Shown: positions 1 through 5,670 of the stretch, piece after piece
Numbering within the stretch: the stretch's first letter is position 1
How the letters are laid out: each line of letters begins with the position of its first letter
Assembly: GCA_900771035.1 (NCBI GenBank)
Contig: CAAGML010000142.1
Location: 1 to 5,670, forward strand
Direction of reading: 5' to 3'
Origin: Bacteroidales bacterium
Lineage (GTDB): Bacteria; Bacteroidota; Bacteroidia; Bacteroidales; Paludibacteraceae
Length of the DNA: 5,670 nucleotides
The notes under the pieces: model-generated
Told to the model about the DNA's origin: nothing
Database searches by the model: none
What the model saw: only the letters and a program-made list of their open reading frames with translations
Program-made: the position numbers and the translations under genes

Positions 1-90
1 ACTTCTAAAACACCAAAAAGTTTATTTATCACTTATCTTTGTATTTCTAACATAACGGTGAATTTATAGAACTCACCTTTAGTGATGATA

Positions 91-221
91 AAATAATAAT
101 TTGGTACAATCCAAAGACGTAGCCCATGCAAACCATAGACGTACCACTGACCTATAGACATTCAGTTAAGATGAAATAATAATTGGAACTATAATCATCA
201 TTTTGTACCAAGTTATTATTT
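91..221. repeat. AT-rich inverted repeat pair with a third, shorter direct copy
   Basis: The 19-mer AAATAATAATTTGGTACAA at 91-109 recurs on the opposite strand at 203-221 with a single mismatch (position 100 against 212, a possible G-U pair in RNA). A shorter copy, AAATAATAATTGG, lies on the plus strand at 174-186. The 203-221 copy overlaps the antiporter stop codon (220-222). The three copies suggest either alternative hairpins at the 3' end of the antiporter mRNA or the remains of a small palindromic repeat element. No coding sequence is present in 1-219. Confidence 0.6.
174..221 (-). terminator. Candidate AU-rich stem-loop at the 3' end of the antiporter gene
   Basis: Read on the minus strand, AAATAATAACTTGG (221-208) can pair with CCAATTATTATTT (186-174): 9 A-U pairs and 4 further pairs around one bulged C, with a loop of 21 nt. 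The descending arm is itself U-rich, as in an intrinsic terminator, but the stem is weak and no clean U-run follows. It overlaps the antiporter stop codon. The call is tentative. Confidence 0.35.
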
Positions 222-1683
222 AATCGTTACTTAATTCATCAATAAGAAGTAGCTTATCACCTGCATATAATTCAAGTGAGCCGGAAGGGGTAAGTATCTT
301 ATCACCTCGTTTCACAAGGATGATAAGAGTACCTTTATCAAGTTTTATATCCATGATGCGACAACCGTTTTCAAGGTCATCCTCCGAAATCACCTTATCC
401 CTAAGCTGACGGTCAATGTCGTCCGGAAGCTCAATGCCAAACTCGCTCTCTGTCTCAACGTATGGAATATCAAGTTTGAGTTTACGTGCCACAGGCGCAA
501 TTGCCATACCTTGGAAGACAAGCGAGAAAAGCGTGACAAAGAACACAATGTTGAAAATGATGTCAGAACCAGGTACATTGGCGACAACGGGATATGTGGC
601 AAATATAATAGGTGCGGCACCGCGAAGACCGACAAACGAGACAAAATGCATTGCCCGGAAAGGGAAGAACTTATAAAACGGCAACATACAAGAGAATACG
701 CTGATTGGGCGTGAGACAAAAATCATGAAGAGGCTGATGAGAACAGCAGGGATGGCTGTCTGGAACATCTGGGAAGGATTGACCAAAAGGCCAAGGAGAA
801 GAAACATCAATATCTGGAAAAACCAGGTAAGACCATTCATGAAAGTTGCTATATCCTTGCGGTTGAGAAGTTTGTTATTGCCAAAGACAATACCGGCAAT
901 ATAGACAGCCAAATAACCGTTACCCTTGGCCATATCAGTAATGGTGAAAGTAAAAAAGATAAACGCAAGGGTAAGTATTGAGTAGAGAGAGCGGTTGTTA
1001 AGGTTGAAATGGTTAACAGAAAAGACAGCGAATTTGCCCACGGCAAAGCCAATGAAACCACCAAGGGCAAACTGAATGACAAAAGAGACGAAAACGTCAA
1101 GTCCCGAAGCATCGCCACCACCGACAAGTTGAATCAAGACAATGGTCAACATATATGCCATAGGGTCATTGCTGCCGCTTTCAAGTTCCAACAGAGGTTT
1201 AAGATTGTATTGCAGATTGATTTTCTGAGAACGTAGGATATTGAATACAGAGGCAGAGTCAGTCGAAGACATTGTCGCAGCAAGAAGCATCGCCGTCAAC
1301 AAAGGGAACTGGATTATTTTGAAAAAAGGAGCATCGATGAAACTGATGGCATATATGAAACCACCGGTAACAATGGCCATAATGGCAACTCCCATCGTTG
1401 AGAGAAGGAGTCCCGGCTTCATAACAGGTCTGATGTCGGTGAGTTTAGTGTCCATACCTCCTGAAAAAAGAATAATGCTCATTCCAAGAGTACCGACAAA
1501 CTGGGCATCCCGAACATTATCGAAATTCAAGCCAAGGCCATCTTCGCCAAAACACATTCCGACAACAAGGAAAAGCAAAAGTGTCGGCACTCCAAACCTA
1601 TATCCGGTTTTGCCGATTAAGATACTGACAAATATCAGTATAGAGCCAATAAAAAGAACCCACTCAGAGGTATATCCTTCCAT
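220..1683 (-). CDS. CPA1-family potassium (sodium)/proton antiporter with C-terminal RCK_C domain (CvrA/NhaP2-like)
   Basis: This 487-residue inner-membrane protein probably exchanges K+ or Na+ for protons and so helps control cytoplasmic pH and cation content. About 12-13 hydrophobic segments run from residue 8 to about 397. Seen directly are the STDSAS stretch (139-144) in one transmembrane helix, the ESGSNDP stretch (168-174) with the Asn172-Asp173 pair expected as the ion-binding site of electroneutral CPA1 antiporters, and FVGLRGAAPI (350-359) with the conserved Arg354. Residues about 405-485 match the RCK_C/TrkA-C pattern, including GTLIILVKRG and AGDKLLLID, a cytoplasmic ligand-binding regulatory module. 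E. coli CvrA (NhaP2) is longer, about 578 residues; this protein stops just after RCK_C. The start MEGYTSEW lies directly before the first helix; the bases before it (GCCGCAATT) show no Shine-Dalgarno. The gene follows the OmpA-family gene on the same strand but is separated by a strong hairpin, so it may be expressed separately. Family assignment is confident; ion preference cannot be read from the sequence. Confidence 0.93.
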   Translation of the reverse strand: MEGYTSEWVLFIGSILIFVSILIGKTGYRFGVPTLLLFLVVGMCFGEDGLGLNFDNVRDAQFVGTLGMSIILFSGGMDTKLTDIRPVMKPGLLLSTMGVAIMAIVTGGFIYAISFIDAPFFKIIQFPLLTAMLLAATMSSTDSASVFNILRSQKINLQYNLKPLLELESGSNDPMAYMLTIVLIQLVGGGDASGLDVFVSFVIQFALGGFIGFAVGKFAVFSVNHFNLNNRSLYSILTLAFIFFTFTITDMAKGNGYLAVYIAGIVFGNNKLLNRKDIATFMNGLTWFFQILMFLLLGLLVNPSQMFQTAIPAVLISLFMIFVSRPISVFSCMLPFYKFFPFRAMHFVSFVGLRGAAPIIFATYPVVANVPGSDIIFNIVFFVTLFSLVFQGMAIAPVARKLKLDIPYVETESEFGIELPDDIDRQLRDKVISEDDLENGCRIMDIKLDKGTLIILVKRGDKILTPSGSLELYAGDKLLLIDELSND

Positions 1684-1706
1684 AATTGCGGCAGGCGTTT
1701 ATACAA

Positions 1707-1743
1707 CGACTAAAGACGTCTATTAACGAGACGTCTTTAGTCG
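1707..1743 (-). terminator. Perfect 15-bp inverted repeat with 7-nt loop between the OmpA-family gene and the antiporter gene
   Basis: The arms are CGACTAAAGACGTCT (1707-1721) and AGACGTCTTTAGTCG (1729-1743) with loop ATTAACG. Every one of the 15 positions pairs. It begins 18 bp after the OmpA-family stop and ends 23 bp before the antiporter ATG. In the minus-strand transcript the stem is followed by TTGTATAAACG, only a weak U-tract, so an intrinsic terminator is plausible but not certain. Each arm also contains the 8-bp palindrome AGACGTCT, so the site could instead bind a dimeric regulator or act as an mRNA-stabilising hairpin. Confidence 0.65.
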
Positions 1744-1761
1744 CATGATGAATAAAAATTA

Positions 1762-3504
1762 TTACAAAATCATAAACTCAACACGGCGGTTCTCGGCTCT
1801 ACCTTCAGGAGTATCGTTAGACTCGATAGGCTCCAATTCACCGGCACCTCGCCACGTCATTCGTTTAGGATCAATTCCTCGTTTAACCATCTCCATGTAA
1901 ACAGCCTTCGCACGACCCTCAGAGAGTTTCTGGTTATACTTCTCCTTACCTACGTTATCGGTGTGTCCGGTAATCTGAATCTTAAGAGTAGGATTCTCGC
2001 TAAGGAGTTTGTAAAGGTCTTCAAGTGACTGGACAGACGTGTTCTTGATAATAGTCTTATCAGTATCGAAGAGAAGATTACGAAGGATGACCACAGCATT
2101 CTTCTTGATTGGCATCAACTGAGCATAAACAGTATCATTGTCAATCTGATAAACTGTGTCATTATAATCCATGTAACCACGGCACTTGACATTGATGAGG
2201 AAGCGTTCGCTGACCATCTGGTTCTGTACAAACCCGACCGAAGGATCAACCTGAGCAATGAATGCCGTATCCTTGCTGCCATCAATACGCGTAAGCGTCA
2301 CATGAGCAGGAATGACCTTGTCAGTCTCTCCATCAAGTGCTACACAGTAGAAGAATGGAGGATAAGTAGGTATTTTGACCTGTTTTGGTTTTGGTCTTGG
2401 TCTTGGTTTCTTCTTGATTGGTTTAGGCTGTGGGCTGACCTGAAAGAGGACAGTAAACTTAGCACCGAAGACAAACGAATTAAGCTTGTTTGAGCCATTC
2501 TTCCAATAGTCAGAAGCAAGGACAGAGTTTGTCGAGACGGAAGTATAGTTAGGATTTATAGTAACCCTGTGAGCAGGATCATTGACATCATGGGCAGGAC
2601 CGGGAACTGAAGTACCATCTGCGTAGTTAAAAGATGTCAATGGACCGTTATAGTCTTCACGGTTTGTGGCAATTATCTTGCTGCCCTTGTCAGGGTTAAG
2701 GTTCATCACACCATAATCCATAAAGAGACCAAGACGATAGGAGAGAGGTATTTTCTTTCTGCCTTTACCAACCATCATAGCAGCAGCTGGCATCCACTCG
2801 TCCATAACAACACCAAACTCAGCTGAAACGACAAGGTCAAGATCAAACTTGAGTGAACCTTTGGTTTTACTGTGTTGTGTCTCAAGACCATGAGTAGGAA
2901 CAGACCCGATTATATCAATAAGTTGGTTGTCATAAACAGTCGTAATGACATCGGTCTTGGTCGTATAACCACCCCATAAGCCTAAACCTACCTTGGCACC
3001 AACCTGAAAATAGTAACGGCTGAACTGACCACCGAACATTATAGGGACATTCAGTGACAGTCTGTTCATTGACTCCCTATATTTTTCAAAATCCATAATA
3101 TAGGTCATGGTGTCACTACGGTTGCTAAGGTTGTAATTATAAGGTCCCATGTAAGTGAAATCGTTCATTTTGAGCGTGGAGTTGAGTATCATTGGCTCAA
3201 TTCCAACTGCAAAAGTGAACATATTGCGAGGATTCATGTCACCTGGCTTGTGTTTCTTAAGCATATACTGCACGCCTAACAAACCAGCTGCACCGCCGGG
3301 TGTCTTTGAATTCTCGATGTCATTAAGGAAAGCGGAATAACCAAGTCCGCCATAAAGACCAAGACAATGAGTGAGACCGAGGTCTTTCTTTTCCTTCTCT
3401 TCCTTTTTCTTTTTCTTTCTGCGTCGCTGAGCCATAGCGTCCTGAGAAGGGACAACCATCATAAATGCCAAAAGCAGAATAATAACTAGCCTAAAATATC
3501 TCAT
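1762..3504 (-). CDS. Outer-membrane protein: beta-barrel, Pro-Lys linker, carboxypeptidase-regulatory-like domain and OmpA C-terminal domain
   Basis: This 580-residue protein is likely exported by Sec and inserted in the outer membrane, with a periplasmic tail bound to peptidoglycan. Domains in order: signal peptide 1-25, cut near AMA|Q; very basic segment 27-40 (RRRKKKKKEEKEKK); a long region 43-355 rich in alternating aromatic/Gly strands (for example YYFQVGAKVGLGLWGGY), predicted to be a beta-barrel; a Pro-Lys/Arg linker 358-378; a carboxypeptidase-regulatory-like or Ig-like fold about 384-465 (PAHVTLTRIDGSKDTAF); and an OmpA C-terminal domain 470-580. The OmpA domain has ITGHTDNVG with Asp516 and, 15 residues later, Arg531 in LSEGRA; this pair matches the diaminopimelate-binding Asp/Arg of OmpA. 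NRRVEF ends the domain. The gene starts 14 bp after the T9SS cargo gene and is probably co-transcribed with it. PorE of the T9SS shares the regulatory-like plus OmpA tail but has TPR and beta-propeller domains instead of a barrel. The surface-anchor role is inferred; the OmpA call is firm, the barrel call moderate. Confidence 0.9.
   Translation of the reverse strand: MRYFRLVIILLLAFMMVVPSQDAMAQRRRKKKKKEEKEKKDLGLTHCLGLYGGLGYSAFLNDIENSKTPGGAAGLLGVQYMLKKHKPGDMNPRNMFTFAVGIEPMILNSTLKMNDFTYMGPYNYNLSNRSDTMTYIMDFEKYRESMNRLSLNVPIMFGGQFSRYYFQVGAKVGLGLWGGYTTKTDVITTVYDNQLIDIIGSVPTHGLETQHSKTKGSLKFDLDLVVSAEFGVVMDEWMPAAAMMVGKGRKKIPLSYRLGLFMDYGVMNLNPDKGSKIIATNREDYNGPLTSFNYADGTSVPGPAHDVNDPAHRVTINPNYTSVSTNSVLASDYWKNGSNKLNSFVFGAKFTVLFQVSPQPKPIKKKPRPRPKPKQVKIPTYPPFFYCVALDGETDKVIPAHVTLTRIDGSKDTAFIAQVDPSVGFVQNQMVSERFLINVKCRGYMDYNDTVYQIDNDTVYAQLMPIKKNAVVILRNLLFDTDKTIIKNTSVQSLEDLYKLLSENPTLKIQITGHTDNVGKEKYNQKLSEGRAKAVYMEMVKRGIDPKRMTWRGAGELEPIESNDTPEGRAENRRVEFMIL
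2383..2406 (-). repeat. Four in-frame hexanucleotide units in the Pro-Lys/Arg linker of the OmpA-family gene
   Basis: On the plus strand the units are TTTTGG, TTTTGG, TCTTGG, TCTTGG. On the coding strand they read PRPRPKPK (residues 367-374). The unit length is a multiple of three, so changes in copy number would lengthen or shorten the periplasmic linker without breaking the frame. Confidence 0.8.
3383..3420 (-). repeat. 38-bp uninterrupted polypurine (coding strand) tract encoding a Lys/Glu-rich segment
   Basis: The plus strand is pyrimidine-only for 38 bases, so the coding strand is pure A/G. It encodes the Lys/Glu run just after the signal peptide of the OmpA-family protein (residues about 29-40). 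It contains several A5 runs separated by G, a type of sequence prone to polymerase slippage. The reading frame is intact here. Confidence 0.8.
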
Positions 3505-3518
3505 AATCGTAGTATATT

Positions 3519-3683
3519 TTATTTCACAATAAATTTAACGGTAGTATTCGTGCCATCCTCGAAAAGATAGTACATGATATAGATGCCTGGTTCTTCAGGT
3601 GTGTCGAAATGGTTCACTCCCTCCTCGAAGTCGAAGGTGTTGACAAGCAGACCCACGCTGTTGTAGAGGTATGCCTTTGCCCT
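3519..3683 (-). other. Region encoding a type A-like T9SS C-terminal sorting domain
   Basis: This codes for the last 54 residues of the secreted protein plus the stop. It has the pattern of type A sorting domains: a YLYNSVGLLV strand, a short acidic turn (FEEGVNHFDTPEEPG), a GIYIMYY strand and a final VKFIVK. In known T9SS cargo this domain directs passage through the outer-membrane translocon and is usually removed by the PorU sortase during attachment. The preceding Ser/Gln/Ala-rich stretch (residues 634-641) could be the linker where cleavage occurs; that is inference. Confidence 0.75.
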
Positions 3684-5670
3684 CATTGGTGCCTGCGATG
3701 CCGACTGTGAGCCGTCTTCCTCTGAGATTGTCGCTGTGATGGCGTCTATCTGACTCTGATCATACATAACTGGCGTGAAGACGCACGTCTTGACATAGCT
3801 TGTGTCGTTGACGCGGCGCAGGGCCACCTGATACTCCTTCGTGAAGTCAAGCATCTGACCTTCCTCGTAGTACTGGCTCGCTGCCACGTGGTTGTCAAGC
3901 TGCACGGTGTCTATGCCGTCTATCACATACCAGCGGAAATCGTCAAACTCGTAGCCGCCGTTGAATGTCTTGTTGCGTACTCCGAGGAAGTCGTTCCAAC
4001 GCTGTGCTATCACATCCTTCGGATAGTGTACCGTGAACGGCATACGCATTACAACGTTGCCGCAACTTTCGTATTTGTTCAGCAGTGTGACTGTCGCCAC
4101 ATACTCGTTCGGCAATGTGTACGTGCCTCCGCCTGTGGCTGCATCCCAGCGGTTCTCTATGTAATCGTTCAGGTTGAAGCGCAGGATGTTGCCGTCCTCA
4201 AACTCTGTCGTGTCGGTGACATCCTCGAAGTTCTCGGGACTGTTGTACTGTACCAGATAGCCCTTCAGCTCGCCGTTCGATAGTGTGTAGGTGGCTGTGA
4301 AGGACGAGTCGTTGGCGCAAATCTCGGCTGTCTGAAGTGTGAGCGTCACCTCAATGGTGTCGCGCACCACAAGGTCAACGCTGTAGTACAGTGAGTCGCA
4401 GGCAAGGGAACTGTGGACGTAGAAGTCATGGTGTCCCGCCGTGTTGACGCAGGTGTCGAGCACCGTGTGTGCGTTCTGGTCTTTGACGAGCAGGCAGTAC
4501 TCCTGGTCTGAGCAGATGGTGTCTTGTATGATTATCGTGTCAGTGATGAGGGCGGCAAGGTTGAGCTCAAGGATTGAGTCGCAGCCGCACCATGTGTCGA
4601 GGGTGTCTATGACCTGGATGCTCCGCTGTCCGGTGATGTAGCGTTTTGTGCCGTCGGCTGCCTTTATCTCTATCGAGTCTCGCGTGATGAACGTGTATTG
4701 CTCGCCGTTGAAGGTGACAGGCGTCCCCTTGCATACGTAGCGGTCTGTGACTCCGTAGCTCTCCCCGAGCGCAGGTATCTGTATGACTATTGTGGTGTCG
4801 TCGTCGCAGCCGTTCGCCCACGAGGTCAGGGTTACGCTTATCGTGTCGCCCTCCTTAGGGATGTCGAGAACCTGGAAGTTCTTGTTCGACGAAGTCTTGT
4901 TGTAGTATGAACGCCCACGGTGGCTGGTCATTACGCTCCATGTCTGTGAAGTGATTCTCTCGTTAGGGAGATAGGTCTTCACACCGTTCTGGAGGACATA
5001 AATCTGCGAGTTGTTGGTGAAGGTTATGTGCGTCTGGCAGTCTGAGTATGTAAGTGAGTAAGAGAATGAGGACTCAGGCAGACGAGGGATTGTGTACGCC
5101 GTAAGCGAGAAGTGGCAGCTTGGCTGTTCCTTGTACGAGCAGATACATGTGTACGAGCAGGTGTCAGTGCCTGAGATTGGGAGGCTCTGCGCGTTGGATA
5201 CAGTCTGACCTGTGCAGTTGTTTACCCACTGGTAGTTGAAGCCGTCAGGAGCCTTGATTTCAGTTGACTCGCCTGAACCGCAAGACATTCCAGTGAACTC
5301 AGCCTCGGCACAGTTAAGTGTAAAGTAAGCGTAACCTGCATGTCCACCCCAGTTGCAATCCTTTGTCGTAAGACGAACCTTCACCGTTTGTCCAGCGTAC
5401 TGTGTAAGATTCACTCCAATATCTGTCCAATCCTTCCACCAATATGCACCAACTCTATGCCAACCTTGAGTCAATGTTCCGTCACAAAGGAAGTTAGCCT
5501 TTGTACAAATAGCGTCGAGAAGTTGGTTGTTCATATTCATAATCTCAAGCAGGAACTCAGGTGGCTCGTCATGGCCTGGCTCTTCAAATACCACGGCATA
5601 CTTCATCATGAGTATCTTTGAAGACCCGGAAGGTACGTTATAAGTATATGTGACGGACTCTGCCTCTGAG
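3519..5670 (-). CDS. Large T9SS-secreted multidomain surface protein, 3' part only (start beyond right edge)
   Basis: The frame stays open to the window edge, so the true start is outside. ATG at 5607-5609 is internal: the in-frame residues before it (ESVTYTYNVPSGSSKIL) run straight into the MMKYAVVF strand. Numbering from that Met, residues 1-100 resemble a jelly-roll module common in Bacteroidota surface proteins (EEPGHDEPPEF; WTDIGVNLTQYAGQTVKV; DCNWGGHAGYAYFTLNC). About 101-175 and 176-280 look like Ig/PKD-type modules (APDGFNYQW; CQTHITFTNNS). About 286-425 holds two diverged repeats, each with a CDS motif (GCDSILELNL, ACDSLYYSVDL). Residues 430-615 carry a motif I recall from giant Prevotella-like proteins (IAQRWNDFLGVRNKTFNGGYEF). 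The last 54 residues, 643-696, fit a type A T9SS sorting domain: YLYNSVGLLVNTF, GIYIMYY and terminal VKFIVK. It is probably secreted across the outer membrane by T9SS and then attached or released. No enzyme motif is visible. Its stop lies 14 bp before the OmpA-family start, suggesting one operon. Ligand and exact role are unknown. Confidence 0.85.
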   Translation of the reverse strand, partial: SEAESVTYTYNVPSGSSKILMMKYAVVFEEPGHDEPPEFLLEIMNMNNQLLDAICTKANFLCDGTLTQGWHRVGAYWWKDWTDIGVNLTQYAGQTVKVRLTTKDCNWGGHAGYAYFTLNCAEAEFTGMSCGSGESTEIKAPDGFNYQWVNNCTGQTVSNAQSLPISGTDTCSYTCICSYKEQPSCHFSLTAYTIPRLPESSFSYSLTYSDCQTHITFTNNSQIYVLQNGVKTYLPNERITSQTWSVMTSHRGRSYYNKTSSNKNFQVLDIPKEGDTISVTLTSWANGCDDDTTIVIQIPALGESYGVTDRYVCKGTPVTFNGEQYTFITRDSIEIKAADGTKRYITGQRSIQVIDTLDTWCGCDSILELNLAALITDTIIIQDTICSDQEYCLLVKDQNAHTVLDTCVNTAGHHDFYVHSSLACDSLYYSVDLVVRDTIEVTLTLQTAEICANDSSFTATYTLSNGELKGYLVQYNSPENFEDVTDTTEFEDGNILRFNLNDYIENRWDAATGGGTYTLPNEYVATVTLLNKYESCGNVVMRMPFTVHYPKDVIAQRWNDFLGVRNKTFNGGYEFDDFRWYVIDGIDTVQLDNHVAASQYYEEGQMLDFTKEYQVALRRVNDTSYVKTCVFTPVMYDQSQIDAITATISEEDGSQSASQAPMRAKAYLYNSVGLLVNTFDFEEGVNHFDTPEEPGIYIMYYLFEDGTNTTVKFIVK

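Noticed and set aside
34..41. TATCTTTG on the plus strand, matching the Bacteroidota -7 promoter consensus TAnnTTTG
   Set aside because: No upstream -33 TTG at suitable spacing and no plus-strand gene follows; it would point into the antiporter gene. Probably chance in AT-rich DNA.
849..1127. 92-residue minus-strand open frame within the antiporter gene
   Set aside because: It is a frame-shifted shadow of the antiporter, hydrophobic only because the overlapping frame encodes membrane helices.
1241..1726. 161-residue plus-strand open frame
   Set aside because: It lies antisense to the well-supported antiporter gene and its translation shows no recognisable domain. It also runs through the hairpin.
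3888..4283. 131-residue plus-strand open frame
   Set aside because: It is antisense to the secreted-protein gene, in a GC-richer stretch where stop codons are scarcer. The minus-strand frame carries recognisable protein motifs; this one does not.
4567..4821. 84-residue minus-strand open frame inside the secreted-protein gene
   Set aside because: It is in a different frame of the same strand, very rich in Arg and His as expected for a shifted frame, with no domain.

Overview
The window looks like a piece of a Bacteroidota chromosome, most likely order Bacteroidales and plausibly a Prevotella-like organism. The basis is qualitative: a secreted multidomain protein ending in a type IX secretion (T9SS) type A-like sorting domain, an outer-membrane protein that joins a barrel, a carboxypeptidase-regulatory-like domain and an OmpA C-terminal domain, and no purine-rich Shine-Dalgarno sequence in front of either visible start codon. 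Genus-level placement is inference.

All three genes lie on the minus strand, so transcription runs from high to low coordinates. (1) 3519-5670 is the C-terminal 717 or so residues of a large secreted cysteine-rich protein whose start lies beyond the right edge. It has a jelly-roll-like module, Ig/PKD-like modules, 'CDS' repeat modules and a C-terminal sorting domain. (2) 1762-3504 follows after only 14 bp and encodes a 580-residue outer-membrane protein: signal peptide, strongly basic segment, predicted beta-barrel, Pro-Lys/Arg linker, regulatory-like fold and peptidoglycan-binding OmpA domain. (3) After a 77-bp gap (1684-1761) holding a perfect 15-bp inverted repeat, 220-1683 encodes a CPA1-type potassium(sodium)/proton antiporter with a C-terminal RCK_C (TrkA-C) domain. 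The remaining 1-219 is non-coding and holds an AT-rich family of inverted and direct repeats.

Genes 1 and 2 look like a functional pair. The first would be exported by T9SS to the cell surface, and the second could sit in the outer membrane, hold the peptidoglycan through its OmpA domain, and serve as partner or anchor. This resembles in outline the known pairing of gliding/T9SS adhesins with SprF/PorP-type proteins and the OmpA-containing T9SS component PorE, but with a different domain arrangement. The pairing is inferred from gene order and domains only. The antiporter is probably an unrelated ion- and pH-homeostasis gene, separated from the pair by the hairpin. I saw no RNA genes, CRISPR arrays, transposase genes or phage genes.
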